From: Pseudomonas cremoris
GTDB taxonomy: Bacteria; Pseudomonadota; Gammaproteobacteria; Pseudomonadales; Pseudomonadaceae
Assembly: GCF_014230465.1 (NCBI RefSeq)
Contig: NZ_JAAXCY010000011.1
Location: 259,170 to 323,169 of the forward strand
DNA: 64,000 bases
Direction of reading: 5' to 3'
Made by a program: the position numbers and the translations under genes. This document shows, piece after piece, positions 20,643-30,301 of the stretch (position 1 is its first letter; each line of letters begins with the position of its first letter). A model generated the notes under the pieces. That model was not told the origin of the DNA and did no database searches. It saw only the letters and a list, made by a program, of their open reading frames with translations.

Positions 20643-20673
20643 AAAACGGCTTACCGAAAGGTAGGCCGTTTTT
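20643..20673 (+). terminator. Rho-independent terminator after tRNA-Met
   Basis: The stem AAACGGC(T)TACC/GGTA(G)GCCGTTT has a GAAA tetraloop and ends in a run of T. Confidence 0.88.
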
Positions 20674-20723
20674 TTATGTCTGCAGAAAAGTGCTGCGGCA
20701 TACTCCCTGCGGTTCAGCCCCTA

Positions 20724-20804
20724 CAGGAACTCGCAATCATCATGCTCGGCGCTGGACTCCACGCCACCTGGAACGCGGTAGTCAAAGGCGGCGGCGAGCA
20801 GCGA
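20724..20804 (+). pseudogene. Fragment of an EamA/DMT-type transporter gene
   Basis: About 27 codons (ELAIIMLGAGLHATWNAVVKG) resemble the first membrane helix and HATWNA motif of EamA-family permeases. The rest of the gene is missing, and the following bases up to phzF show no transporter similarity. The region 20636-20976 otherwise contains only the tRNA terminator and no credible gene. It is probably deletion debris. Confidence 0.55.
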
Positions 20805-20976
20805 GTTTCTACTGTCCGAGGGACAGAAAAAGGGCCTGATCTGGCGCTTTTCAACGCGGTGGCCAACGCCGCTAAGCCGAGCAGTGCATATGCGCTCAAA
20901 AAAAACTGCCATCTGTATCGCGACGCTCCCCTATCCCACTGTTAGTGTCCTGCATCCCCCACACGGAGTGCCCCTG

Positions 20977-21756
20977 ATGAAACTGGACATCTATCAAGTC
21001 GACGCTTTCAGCCAACACGTATTCGGCGGCAACGCGGCTGCCGTCTGCCCACTCACCGAGTGGTTGCCCGCCGAACAATTGCAGCGCATCGCCGCCGAAA
21101 ACAACTTGTCGGAAACCGCGTTTTTCGTGCGTCGTGACGACCTCTATGAGTTGCGTTGGTTTACTCCCGAAGTCGAAGTGGACCTGTGCGGCCATGCCAC
21201 GTTGGCAGCCGCCTGGGTATTGATCCACAAGCTCACGGATGCGCCGCAGGTGCTGCGTTTTGCCACCCGCAGCGGTGAGCTTCGGGTGACGCGCAACGGC
21301 GACGAACTGGCGATGGACTTCCCGGCCAAGCAACCCGAGCGTTGCGAGCCGCCGGCGGGAATGTTGGCCGCCTTGGGCATCGAACGCGCCGACGTATATG
21401 GCACCGACGATTACATCGTGCTGGTAGACGATGAAGCGCAGATCGCTGCGTTAAAACCCGACTTCGCTCGCCTCAAGGGCCTGCCCAAGCGCGGGATCGC
21501 CGTCACCGCCAAAAGCACGCGCTTCGACTTTGTTTCCCGCTGGTTCGGCCCGAACGTGGGCGTCAATGAAGACCCGGTCACCGGCTCGGCGCACACATCG
21601 CTGGCACCGTTCTGGGCCGAACGCCTGGGCAAGTCGCAATTGACCGCCGAACAAGGCGGCCAGCGCCGTGGCCAGTTGCGCTGCGAGCTCAAGGGCGACC
21701 GCGTGATCATCTCAGGGCATGCCGTGCTCTATCTTCAAGGCACGATTTACCTGTAA
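20977..21756 (+). CDS. PhzF-family isomerase/epimerase
   Basis: A 259-residue member of the PhzF/YddE family with the diaminopimelate-epimerase fold. Motifs seen are VDAFSQHVFGGNAAAV near the N terminus, the catalytic Glu in NNLSETAF, LCGHATLAAAWVL, and the C-terminal DPVTGSAHTSLAPFW. There is no phenazine cluster nearby, so it is a stand-alone enzyme with unknown substrate. The start at 20977 (MKLDIYQVDAF) matches the family N terminus better than the upstream ATG at 20884. Confidence 0.9.
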   Translation: MKLDIYQVDAFSQHVFGGNAAAVCPLTEWLPAEQLQRIAAENNLSETAFFVRRDDLYELRWFTPEVEVDLCGHATLAAAWVLIHKLTDAPQVLRFATRSGELRVTRNGDELAMDFPAKQPERCEPPAGMLAALGIERADVYGTDDYIVLVDDEAQIAALKPDFARLKGLPKRGIAVTAKSTRFDFVSRWFGPNVGVNEDPVTGSAHTSLAPFWAERLGKSQLTAEQGGQRRGQLRCELKGDRVIISGHAVLYLQGTIYL

Positions 21757-21791
21757 AAAGTACGGCCCAAGGACAACAGATCATTTTCACA

Positions 21792-23621
21792 ATGAACGGA
21801 GTTCAGCGCGTGCTTTTGATTTCCCGCCGACGGTTGTCGGTGATTGCGGCAGCCCTCACCCTGGCGGCGTGCCATACCCCGATCAACGAACAACCGCCGG
21901 CACCGGAGTTGGGCTCGGGCTATCGCACCGACCTCAGCACCCGCCACGCCGAGCGCCATATGGCCGCTGCCGCCAACCCGCTGGCGGCCGAGGCTGGGCG
22001 TGAGATGTTGCGCCAGGGCGGCTCGGCGATTGACGCAGCGATTGCGATGCAAGCCGTGCTGACCCTGGTGGAACCGCAATCGTCCGGTATTGGCGGCGGC
22101 GCGTTCATCATGCTGTGGGACGGAAAAAACGTGCACGCCTATGACGGCCGCGAAACGGCACCGGCCGGGGCGACTGAGCGGTTGTTCTTGCGGGCCGACG
22201 GCACACCGATGACGTTTCCCGAAGCGCAGATCGGCGGGCGCTCGGTCGGCACGCCGGGCGTATTGCGCGCGCTGGAGATGGCGCACAAGAAGACTGGGCA
22301 CCTGCAATGGGCCAAGCTGTTTGAACCGGCTATTCGCTTATCGGAACAAGGCTTCGCGATTTCCCCACGCCTGCATGCGCTGATTGCCGCCGACCGTTAT
22401 ATCCCAAAGTCGCCAGAAATGGCGGCGTACTTCTTGAATGGCGATGGCACCGCCAAGGCCACCGGCACGCTGCTGAAAAACCCGGCGCTGGCCGCCGTGT
22501 TCAAACGTATCGCCATGGAGGGACCGGACGCGCTGTATCACGGGCCGATTGCCAATGAGATCGCGCGCAAGGTCCAGGGCAATCGCAATCCAGGCAGCCT
22601 GTCCCAGGCCGACCTCCAGGGCTACACCGCCAAGGAGCGCGCGCCGCTGTGCACCGACTATAAGCAATGGAAGGTGTGCGGCATGCCGCCACCGTCGTCG
22701 GGCGGGATTGCCATCGCGCAGATCCTGGGGACATTGCAGGCGCTTGAGGCCCGCAACCCGCGATTGGCCATAGGATCAATGCCGCCAGTGAAGAGCACAT
22801 CACCCGCCGGCCTTGAACCCACTCCCGAAGCGGTACACCTGCTCGCCGAAGCCGGGCGCCTGGCCTTTGCCGATCGCGGGCTGTACGTCGCCGACGCCGA
22901 CTTCGTGCCGGTGCCGGTGGCAGGTCTTGTCGCCCCCGACTACCTGGCCAAGCGTGCGGCCTTGATCGGCGAGCGCAGCATGGGCACCGCCAAGCCGGGC
23001 ACGCCTGCGGGTATCCAGGTGGCGTACGCACCGGACCGTTCGCCACTGCGTATTTCCACCTCGCAAGTGGTGGCGGTGGATGACTGGGGCGGCGCGGTAT
23101 CGATGACCACCACCGTGGAAGCGGCGTTCGGCGCCCATGTGATGGTCCAGGGCTTTTTGCTCAACAACCAGATGACCGACTTTTCGTTCATTCCAGAAGA
23201 ACACGGGCAACCTGTGGCCAATCGTGTCGAGCCCGGCAAACGCCCACGCTCGGCCATGGCGCCGACACTGGTGTTCGACCGCCACAGCGGCGAGCTGCTG
23301 GCCACGGTGGGCTCGCCCGGCGGTTCGCAAATCATCGAGTACGTGAGCAAGTCCCTGGTAGCGATGCTCGACTGGAACCTCGACCCGCAGGCCGCCATCA
23401 GCCTGCCCAACTTCGGCAGTCGCAATGGTGCGACAGAGCTGGAACAAGGGCTGTTCAGCCCGGCCTTGAAACAAGCCCTGAAGGACAAAGGCCACGTGCT
23501 CAGCGAGATCGACATGACCAGCGGCATCCAAGCCATCGTCCGCACGCGTGATGCCAACGGCAAGGTATTGCTGAACGGCGGCGCAGACCCTCGGCGCGAA
23601 GGCGAAGCCGTCGGCGACTGA
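21792..23621 (+). CDS. ggt: Gamma-glutamyltransferase
   Basis: A periplasmic Ntn-hydrolase that cleaves or transfers the gamma-glutamyl group of glutathione. The 609-residue precursor has an N-terminal signal ending in a lipobox-like LTLAAC. The large subunit starts at HMAAAANPLAAEAG and contains the substrate loop EPQSSGIGGGAF. The nucleophile of the small subunit is the Thr in STSQVVAVDD; its neighbours differ from the usual TTH. LLNNQMTDF and GSPGGSQIIEYV are also typical. The three-residue departure at the autoprocessing site is worth noting but is seen in some GGT branches. Confidence 0.9.
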   Translation: MNGVQRVLLISRRRLSVIAAALTLAACHTPINEQPPAPELGSGYRTDLSTRHAERHMAAAANPLAAEAGREMLRQGGSAIDAAIAMQAVLTLVEPQSSGIGGGAFIMLWDGKNVHAYDGRETAPAGATERLFLRADGTPMTFPEAQIGGRSVGTPGVLRALEMAHKKTGHLQWAKLFEPAIRLSEQGFAISPRLHALIAADRYIPKSPEMAAYFLNGDGTAKATGTLLKNPALAAVFKRIAMEGPDALYHGPIANEIARKVQGNRNPGSLSQADLQGYTAKERAPLCTDYKQWKVCGMPPPSSGGIAIAQILGTLQALEARNPRLAIGSMPPVKSTSPAGLEPTPEAVHLLAEAGRLAFADRGLYVADADFVPVPVAGLVAPDYLAKRAALIGERSMGTAKPGTPAGIQVAYAPDRSPLRISTSQVVAVDDWGGAVSMTTTVEAAFGAHVMVQGFLLNNQMTDFSFIPEEHGQPVANRVEPGKRPRSAMAPTLVFDRHSGELLATVGSPGGSQIIEYVSKSLVAMLDWNLDPQAAISLPNFGSRNGATELEQGLFSPALKQALKDKGHVLSEIDMTSGIQAIVRTRDANGKVLLNGGADPRREGEAVGD

Positions 23622-23646
23622 CCTTTTGATCAATGGAGAAAGCCCT

Positions 23647-24372
23647 GTGCAGCAGGCAGACAATCTCGGCGCCATTCCTGGCATCGAACACGGTTTTTGC
23701 ACGATCAATGATCCACTGTGCCCGGCTGATGTATTCATTGCCAAGCAGGTTCACAGCGCTTCAGTCATTGACTGGCAGGCTGGCCAGCAGACCAACACAA
23801 TACCGGCCGACGGCGTTTTTACCGATGAGCATCAGCCGATCGCGGTGATCACGGCTGACTGCTTGCCCATTCTTATCGCCGCAAAAAACGGCGAGAAGGT
23901 GGCGGCGGTGCATGGCGGCTGGAAGGGTTTGCAAGGCGGCATCATCGCCAATGCCGTGCAGCGGTTTGCCGACGCGGGGATTGCCGTCGACCAACTGCGG
24001 GTGGCAATCGGGCCATCGGTCAAACCGTGCTGCTACGAAGTGAGCGATGAGTTCATCGCCCAGTTCCAGGCGAACCAGGGGCACTTGTGGCAGGACGAGA
24101 AGACGCCGTGGAGCGCTGTACAACCGGCGCCATTGCTGGCGCCGCAGATTGCACCGCCCCATGCGCGGCAAGCGGGAAGTGCGTGGTTTGACTTGAGTGG
24201 GTATGGGTTGATCTTGCTGCAGGCGGCTGGAGTATCGCGTGAGCAGATTGAGGTGAGCGAGGTATGTACCTACTGCACCTCGTCGGCGTTTGCCAGCTAT
24301 CGCCGAAGGACGCATAACCCGCAGGAGCCGAAGACGTTGATCTATTCGTGGATTGCCCGTACACAGCACTGA
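23647..24372 (+). CDS. pgeF: PgeF/YfiH family polyphenol oxidase-like protein
   Basis: A 241-residue protein of the YfiH/LACC1 family, which includes purine nucleoside phosphorylases and E. coli PgeF, an amidase that removes wrongly placed L-Ser from peptidoglycan precursors. The metal-site residues are visible in KQVHSASV, TADCLPI, AAVHGGWKGL and PSVKPCCYEV. I choose the GTG at 23647 because GGAG lies 8 bases before it; a TTG at 23626 is the alternative. It follows ggt by 25 bases. Confidence 0.85.
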   Translation: MQQADNLGAIPGIEHGFCTINDPLCPADVFIAKQVHSASVIDWQAGQQTNTIPADGVFTDEHQPIAVITADCLPILIAAKNGEKVAAVHGGWKGLQGGIIANAVQRFADAGIAVDQLRVAIGPSVKPCCYEVSDEFIAQFQANQGHLWQDEKTPWSAVQPAPLLAPQIAPPHARQAGSAWFDLSGYGLILLQAAGVSREQIEVSEVCTYCTSSAFASYRRRTHNPQEPKTLIYSWIARTQH

Positions 24373-24512
24373 CCGATAGCCTACAAGCAATCCATTCAAG
24401 CCCTACCTGCGCCTTTAGCACGCACGTGGTCGTGTCACTTTTTGCGATAAAAAGCACCTTGAACAGCGTCTTCTCTCCTGCGATTTTCTGGCCCGCCCTT
24501 TCTTGCCAGAGG

Positions 24513-24529
24513 CTACGTCAAAGACGTAG
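24513..24529. promoter_or_regulatory. Palindromic operator upstream of the toxin-antitoxin pair
   Basis: CTACGTC-AAA-GACGTAG is a perfect 7-bp inverted repeat ending 8 bases before the toxin start. Its position and symmetry suit autoregulation by the XRE antitoxin. Confidence 0.65.
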
Positions 24530-24537
24530 AATTTCGC

Positions 24538-24858
24538 GTGCTAACGATCATAGAATCTCCACTGTTCACCAGACTTTGGCCTGACTATTGGACAGAAGAG
24601 GAAAGAGGTATCTTCATGGCTTTTCTAGCTAGCCACCCGGAATCCGGCACAGTTGTACCTGGCTCTGGCGGTTGCCGAAAAGTACGCTGGAGCCTGGAAG
24701 GTCGGGGAAAAAGCGGATCGGTAAGAGTCATCTACACCGCACAGTTAGCGTGCGGGGCGCTGGTAGCGCTACTTATTTATGGCAAGGGCGCAACCGAGAA
24801 TATTCCAGCGCACACGCTGTACAAAATTGCGAAGGAAATGAACCATGCCACTCACTGA
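24538..24858 (+). CDS. RelE/HigB-type toxin
   Basis: A 106-residue basic protein of the RelE/ParE superfamily, HigB2-like. Typical segments are VVPGSGGCRKVRWSLEGRGKSG, GSVRVIYTA and LLIYGKGATENI. Such toxins cut mRNA on the ribosome. The start is GTG at 24538. It overlaps the antitoxin gene by 14 bases; the toxin-first order is that of higBA systems. Base composition is lower in GC than the neighbours, in keeping with horizontal gain. Confidence 0.85.
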   Translation: MLTIIESPLFTRLWPDYWTEEERGIFMAFLASHPESGTVVPGSGGCRKVRWSLEGRGKSGSVRVIYTAQLACGALVALLIYGKGATENIPAHTLYKIAKEMNHATH

Positions 24859-25159
24859 ACAACAGCTGAAAAAACGTGACGCCCAACGCAATATCGGCGA
24901 GGAACTACTGGCTGCAATCGTGGACGTCAAAGCGGGGCGTCATGGCCAAGTACATCAAGTTGAATTGACTCAAGCAGCCGAAGCAAGAAGCCGGACAGGG
25001 TTGTCACAACCCAAGTTTGCCGAGCTTTTAGGGGTTTCGGTAAGAACCCTTCAGGAATGGGAGCAAGGGCGTCGCTCCCCTTCAGGTGCAGCGCGTTCAC
25101 TGCTGCACATTGCAGCCATAAGACCGGATGTTTTTCGGGAGGTCCTCAGTAACGCCTGA
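24845..25159 (+). CDS. XRE-family HigA-like antitoxin
   Basis: A 104-residue protein with a C-terminal Cro/C1 helix-turn-helix (EARSRTGLSQPKFAELLGVSVRTLQEWEQGRR) and an N-terminal toxin-binding part. It neutralises the preceding toxin and probably binds the palindrome at 24513. It is translationally coupled to the toxin by overlap. Confidence 0.87.
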   Translation: MPLTEQQLKKRDAQRNIGEELLAAIVDVKAGRHGQVHQVELTQAAEARSRTGLSQPKFAELLGVSVRTLQEWEQGRRSPSGAARSLLHIAAIRPDVFREVLSNA

Positions 25160-25186
25160 CGGCGTTACTGCTCTGTCGGTTTATTG

Positions 25187-26281
25187 CTACCGGCTGATCT
25201 TCAAGCCCTTGCGCGCGGCATGCCGCTCCAGCGCCAGTTCGATCAAGCGGCTGACCAGCTCGCTGTAACTCATCCCCGCCGCCTGCCACAGCTTGGGGTA
25301 CATGCTGATACGGGTGAAGCCGGGCAGTGAGTTGATCTCGTTGATCAGCACTTCGCCGTCGTCGGTGAGGAACACGTCGACTCGCGCCAAGCCCGCGCAA
25401 CCCAACACCTCAAACGCTTCGATGGCCAGGCGACGGATACGCTCGCTGGCCTCGCTGCCGATTTCCGCAGGCACCACTACCTGCGCGGCCTGACCGTCGA
25501 TGTATTTGCTGTCGTAGGAATAAAAGCCACTGCTCACGACGATTTCACCGCAACCGCTGGCAATGGGATTGTCGTTGCCCAACACCGCGCATTCGATTTC
25601 ACGGCCCCGAACGGCGGATTCCACCAGCACCTTTTCATCAAAGCCCAAGGCCAGTTCGACGGCGGCGTGGTACTCGGCTTCATCGGCCACTTTGCTCACG
25701 CCCACCGACGAACCCTGGTTGGCAGGTTTGACGAACATCGGCAAGCCGAGCGTGTTCACCGCCACCTCAAAGGTGGTGCGTGCAGCATTGCGGCGGGTCA
25801 GGGTGATAAACGGTGTGACGCCAATGCCCGCATCGCGCAGCAGGCGCTTGCTGATGTCCTTGTCCATGCACACCGCCGAGCCGAGGACATCGGAACCCAC
25901 AAAGGGCAAGTCGGCCATGCGCAGCAAGCCTTGCAGGCAGCCGTCTTCGCCAAGGGTGCCGTGGACGATCGGGAAGATCACGTCGATGTGTTCCAGCAGG
26001 CCGCTGCCGGCGGTTTCGACCACTTGCTGGCTGGCCTTGCCGGGCACGACCGCCAGTTCGCGGTTGGATTGATTGAGCGCGATCAGGGCCGGGTTTTCCT
26101 GGTTGATCAGGAAGTTCGACGTGTCGTTGAGGTGCCAGTGGCCGGCCTTGTCGATGCCGATCAGCACGGGCTCGAAGCGTGTGCGGTCGAGGGCATCGAC
26201 GATATTGCGCGCCGACTGCAACGAGACTTCGTGCTCAGCCGAACGGCCACCAAAAATAATCCCTACACGCACCTTGCTCAT
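25187..26281 (-). CDS. ddlA: D-alanine--D-alanine ligase A
   Basis: An ATP-grasp enzyme joining two D-Ala residues for peptidoglycan. The 364-residue length and the sequence ([63 protein letters not shown]) match the DdlA branch rather than the shorter DdlB of the mur cluster. It is a single gene, convergent with the toxin-antitoxin pair. Confidence 0.94.
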   Translation of the reverse strand: MSKVRVGIIFGGRSAEHEVSLQSARNIVDALDRTRFEPVLIGIDKAGHWHLNDTSNFLINQENPALIALNQSNRELAVVPGKASQQVVETAGSGLLEHIDVIFPIVHGTLGEDGCLQGLLRMADLPFVGSDVLGSAVCMDKDISKRLLRDAGIGVTPFITLTRRNAARTTFEVAVNTLGLPMFVKPANQGSSVGVSKVADEAEYHAAVELALGFDEKVLVESAVRGREIECAVLGNDNPIASGCGEIVVSSGFYSYDSKYIDGQAAQVVVPAEIGSEASERIRRLAIEAFEVLGCAGLARVDVFLTDDGEVLINEINSLPGFTRISMYPKLWQAAGMSYSELVSRLIELALERHAARKGLKISR

Positions 26282-26325
26282 GACCCGGCCTCACTGTTGA
26301 AAGTAAGGCTTCTTACCACGGGCCG

Positions 26326-26964
26326 TCAGCGATTCGCTACCAGATGTGCGCCGAACAGCACGTAGCATCCACCCGCAAAGCGGTCGAGCCACTTGCGCGA
26401 ACGGCTGTAGAGGTTGGCCATGCGCTCGCTGGAAAACACCAGGGCAACGCTGGAGTACCAACTGAAGGACAACGTGGCCATGGTGATCACCGCCAAGGTC
26501 AGCAGCATCGGCGACGGCGAAGGTGGCATGGTGGAGGCAAAGATAGTGGCCACGAACAGCGCGGCCTTGGGATTGGACAGGTTACCCAGCAACCCCAGGC
26601 GCCACGCAGAGAACAGAGAGCGGCGAGGTTCGTCCGGCAGCAAGTTCTGGCCCATGGCCGGCGCGGAGCGTTTGAACAATTTCAGCCCGAGGTAGATGAG
26701 GTAACAGCCACCGATGATCTTGAAGGCCAGGTACAGCATCGGCGCGGCAGTAAACAGCGACTTGATCCCCAGGCCCCCTGCCAGCCCCCACAGGACAGTA
26801 CCGGTGGCTACGCCGGCCGATGCCACTACGCCATGGCGACGCGAACAACTGGCGGCCAATTGCGCCGTGTTGAAGAAGTTGGGGCCGGGTGTTACCACCG
26901 CCACAGTCCAGAGCAGGGCCAGTGAGACCAGGGGCGCCGCATAGGCGGGGTTGAAAAAATCCAT
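26326..26964 (-). CDS. LysE/RhtB family amino-acid exporter
   Basis: A 212-residue inner-membrane protein with about six hydrophobic segments. The LysE-family signature TVAVVTPGPNFFNTAQLA is near the N terminus, followed by GNLSNPKAALFVATIF. It exports an amino acid or related metabolite; the substrate cannot be told. I place the start at the MDFFNPAYA methionine, since upstream residues are not hydrophobic. It is divergent from an AraC-type regulator that may control it. Confidence 0.9.
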   Translation of the reverse strand: MDFFNPAYAAPLVSLALLWTVAVVTPGPNFFNTAQLAASCSRRHGVVASAGVATGTVLWGLAGGLGIKSLFTAAPMLYLAFKIIGGCYLIYLGLKLFKRSAPAMGQNLLPDEPRRSLFSAWRLGLLGNLSNPKAALFVATIFASTMPPSPSPMLLTLAVITMATLSFSWYSSVALVFSSERMANLYSRSRKWLDRFAGGCYVLFGAHLVANR

Positions 26965-27103
26965 GGGGGCAACTCCATCAGCGCAGGGCACGAATGGCGA
27001 TCATAGGCCTCGCCCCTGAGCTGCACAATCGTACAAGACACCGGCAGACAGGGAATGCAAGACTGGGTTACCGTATTTCCACCTCAATTTGTGACAAGCC
27101 ACC

Positions 27104-27913
27104 ATGGGCCATCCCACCTCGCCCCTCGATTGGATGCACCGCGCCCCGCACGCCAGCGGCATGGACCGCATTGAGGCGTACTTTGCCGGCTTCGCGTTCG
27201 ACCCGCATCGCCATGACACCTACGCCATTGGCCGTACGTTGTTCGGCGTGCAGAGTTTTCATTATCGCGGCTGCATGACTCACAGCCTGCCCGGCACGAC
27301 CATGGTGATTCATCCTGACGAGACCCATGACGGTCGCGCCAGCAGTGTGGAAGGCTTCCGGTATCGCATGATCTACGTAGAACCGGCACTGATCCAGCAG
27401 ATCCTCGGCGGCAAGCCTTTACCGTTCATTCCCAATGGCCATACCACCGACCCGCGCCTGTTTCGCGCCAGTGAAGTGCTGTTGCAGAACCTGGATTGCC
27501 CGATTGATCCGCTGCAAGAACAGGATGCGATGTACGACGTTGCCCAAGCGCTGAGCGAAGCCTCGGGCGTCATCGTCAGCCGCAAGACCTTCGACTACGT
27601 CGCCGCCGAACGTGCGCGGGAATTTATCCACAGCGCCCTGGGCCGCAGCATTACCCTGGATGAAATGGCCGACCACGCCGGGCGTGACCGCTGGGCGTTG
27701 TCGCGAGATTTTCGCTTGTTGTTCGGCACCAGCCCCTACCGCTACCTGACGATGCGCCGCCTGGACCTGGTACGCAGCCTGCTGGCCCAAGGCACATCGC
27801 TGGTGGACGCCGCGATGACCGCCGGTTTCACCGACCAGAGCCACATGACCCGGCAGTTTCGCAGCACCTACGGCATGCCGCCGTCGCGTTGGGTGAAGAT
27901 GTTGGGTCGCTGA
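27104..27913 (+). CDS. AraC-family transcriptional regulator
   Basis: A 269-residue regulator with an N-terminal cupin-like sensing domain (HRHDTYAIGRTLFGVQSF, then IHPDETHDGR) and a C-terminal double helix-turn-helix (SITLDEMADHAGRDRWALSR and AGFTDQSHMTRQFRSTYGMPPSRW). It diverges from the LysE-type exporter gene, the usual arrangement for a local activator, so regulation of that exporter is the leading guess. Confidence 0.9.
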   Translation: MGHPTSPLDWMHRAPHASGMDRIEAYFAGFAFDPHRHDTYAIGRTLFGVQSFHYRGCMTHSLPGTTMVIHPDETHDGRASSVEGFRYRMIYVEPALIQQILGGKPLPFIPNGHTTDPRLFRASEVLLQNLDCPIDPLQEQDAMYDVAQALSEASGVIVSRKTFDYVAAERAREFIHSALGRSITLDEMADHAGRDRWALSRDFRLLFGTSPYRYLTMRRLDLVRSLLAQGTSLVDAAMTAGFTDQSHMTRQFRSTYGMPPSRWVKMLGR

Positions 27914-27948
27914 AAATGACCTGCGTTGAAATGCGGTCAATGTGGGAC

Positions 27949-29319
27949 CTAGGTTGTTTCCAGGCTTGTGCTCGACTCGAGACTGTTTTCCTTCAGTCTC
28001 AATGCCAATAGCGCCCCCACCAACGCAACCCCCGCGCTCCACCACAACGCCCACTCAATCCCTCCGGCATTGGCCACCGACACCAGCACCGCCAGCCCCA
28101 GCGCGCCACCAATCTGCTGGCTGGTGGACGCCATCCCTGCCGCCACACCCTGCTCTCCCGGCCGAATGCCCAGGCCCGCCGCTACCCACATTGCCGTCCA
28201 CGTCATGCCTTGGCCGATGCTCAAGATGAATATCCCCGGCAGCAACGACCAAAATCCAACCCCCGTCGGCAACGCCCAGCACACCAGCGCAATACCCACC
28301 GCGCCCGCCAGTTGCCCGCTGACCAGCGTATGACGCAGGCCAATCCTGGCCAACGAACGCTCGGCCAGCCAGATGCCGAAGGTGCACACCAGGGTCGCCG
28401 GCAAAAACGCCAGGCCTGCCTGCAACACGCTGTAGCCGTAGACCTGCTGGTAATACAACGCCAGGAAGTAGTACTGCACGCCAAAGCTGCTCATGAACAC
28501 CGCCGTCAGCACCATGGCCATACGCAGTTCGCGGTAGGCGAACAACCGCAACGGCATCAGCGGGTCGCGCCCGCGATGTTCGATCCAGGCGAACAGCCCC
28601 AGCAATGCTACGGCAGAGGCGATGCACCCCAGGGTTCGCGGGGCCACCCAGCCCCACTCCGGGCCTTGCACCAAGGAGAACACCAGCAAGGTGCCGCCGA
28701 CAGTCACAGTCAACGCACCACTGATATCAAAGTTGCGCCCCTTGGCCCGTTCGCCATCGGCCGGAATCCAATAACGCGCGGCCCACGCACAACCACCGGC
28801 CAGCGGCACGTTCACCAGGAACACCGCTTCCCATCCCCACACCTGCGTCAGCACACCGCCGAGCAGCGCACCCAATGCCAAGCCTGCCGCCGATGCAGCG
28901 CTCCACACCGCAAATGCACGGTTACGCTCAGGCCCTTCGGCGTAGTGGGTGTTGATCAATGCCAAGGTTGCCGGAAACAACAACGCCCCCCCCACGCCCT
29001 GCACCGCCCGCGCCAGCACCAACAACATCGCGCTGCCACCGAGCACCGCCGCCAGGGACGACAGCGCATACAGCGACTGGCCCACCCGGTACAGCCGACG
29101 CTTGCCGAGCAGGTCCGTGGCCCTGCCCCCCAATAACAGGAAACCGCCAAATGCCACGCTGTAGGCGCTCACTACCCACTGCAATTGCTGGGCGGAAAAA
29201 TCCAGGTGGCTGCCGATCTGCGGCAAGGCGACAAACACGATGGTCGCATCAAGGGCGATGATCAGTTGCGCAGTGGCCAGCAGCAACAGCATCAGGCCAG
29301 AGGGTCGAGAGGGAGACAT
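27949..29319 (-). CDS. MFS drug/metabolite transporter (DHA2-like)
   Basis: A 456-residue carrier with about 12-14 membrane segments. The N terminus LIIALDATIVFVALPQIG and RATDLLGKRRLYRVG are typical of DHA2-type proton-coupled multidrug exporters. The ATG at 29319 is preferred over the adjacent upstream GTG. It is divergent from a LysR regulator 94 bases away, which probably controls it. Substrate unknown. Confidence 0.88.
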   Translation of the reverse strand: MSPSRPSGLMLLLLATAQLIIALDATIVFVALPQIGSHLDFSAQQLQWVVSAYSVAFGGFLLLGGRATDLLGKRRLYRVGQSLYALSSLAAVLGGSAMLLVLARAVQGVGGALLFPATLALINTHYAEGPERNRAFAVWSAASAAGLALGALLGGVLTQVWGWEAVFLVNVPLAGGCAWAARYWIPADGERAKGRNFDISGALTVTVGGTLLVFSLVQGPEWGWVAPRTLGCIASAVALLGLFAWIEHRGRDPLMPLRLFAYRELRMAMVLTAVFMSSFGVQYYFLALYYQQVYGYSVLQAGLAFLPATLVCTFGIWLAERSLARIGLRHTLVSGQLAGAVGIALVCWALPTGVGFWSLLPGIFILSIGQGMTWTAMWVAAGLGIRPGEQGVAAGMASTSQQIGGALGLAVLVSVANAGGIEWALWWSAGVALVGALLALRLKENSLESSTSLETT

Positions 29320-29413
29320 CACAGCGTCCTGTCCGAAAATGAAGGGCGCCAGTGTCTTTCATGCCCCACAGATGATAAATAGCTCTTTCACTCTTTCAGT
29401 AATGACTTTAATC

Positions 29414-30298
29414 ATGGATCTGAATGCTGTCCGTTTGCTCGTCCGCGTAGCCGAAACCCGCAGCTTCACGCGCGCTGCAGGTGACCTAGGGCTGACCCAA
29501 TCCGGCCTGTCCCGCGCTATTTCCCGCCTGGAAAGCGAACTGGGTGTGCGCCTGCTGCAACGCAATACCCGCAGCGTCAGCCTCACGCCCGACGGGCAGA
29601 TGCTCTACGAGCGCAGCGCGCCATTGCTGGCGGAACTGGCCGAAACCGAAAAGCTCATGCTTGATCGACGCAGCACCCCGTCCGGCCTGTTGAAGATCAG
29701 CACGCCGTCGCTGTTCGGGCGCAAAGTGGTGATGCCCGTCATCGGCGAGCTGACATTGCGCTACCCCGAGTTGCGCATTGAAGCGGTGATGACCGACCGC
29801 CTGGTAGATATCGTCGACGAGGGCTTCGACGCCCTGCTGCGCACCGGCGAGATTCAGGACCAACGCCTGATCGCTCGCCCCCTGGCGCCGCTGCGCTGGG
29901 TCACCGTCGCCGCCCCCGCCTACCTCGCCCGCTTCGGCACCCCGCACAGCGTCGATGACCTTCAGGACCACAACTGCCTCACCGTGCGTAACTTGCGCAG
30001 CGGGCGCATGGTGGACTGGCAGTTCATGCTGGAAGGCAAGGTGCAAGACGTGAGCGTCGAAGGGCGGCTGATCTTTGATATCGGCGACGCGCTAGTGGAC
30101 GGCGCCGTGGGCGGGTTTGGTATCGCCCAAGTGATGGACTTTGCGGTGCGCGACGACCTGGAGGCCGGACGGCTGGTGCCGGTGCTGGAGGCCTTCGCCG
30201 GGCGCAGCCGAACGATCTTGTTAGTGTATCCGCCGTCGCGGCAGTACTCGCCCAAGCTGATGGCGTTTGCCGACGCACTGGCAAACGCCCGCTGGTAA
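29414..30298 (+). CDS. LysR-family transcriptional regulator
   Basis: A 294-residue regulator with an N-terminal winged helix-turn-helix (AAGDLGLTQSGLSRAISRLESELG) and a C-terminal type 2 periplasmic-binding-fold effector domain. The start MDLNAVRLLVRV matches the family; the longer ORF upstream is a shadow of the divergent MFS gene. It likely regulates the divergent transporter and perhaps the flavin reductase downstream. Confidence 0.92.
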   Translation: MDLNAVRLLVRVAETRSFTRAAGDLGLTQSGLSRAISRLESELGVRLLQRNTRSVSLTPDGQMLYERSAPLLAELAETEKLMLDRRSTPSGLLKISTPSLFGRKVVMPVIGELTLRYPELRIEAVMTDRLVDIVDEGFDALLRTGEIQDQRLIARPLAPLRWVTVAAPAYLARFGTPHSVDDLQDHNCLTVRNLRSGRMVDWQFMLEGKVQDVSVEGRLIFDIGDALVDGAVGGFGIAQVMDFAVRDDLEAGRLVPVLEAFAGRSRTILLVYPPSRQYSPKLMAFADALANARW

Positions 30299-30301
30299 GG
30301 C

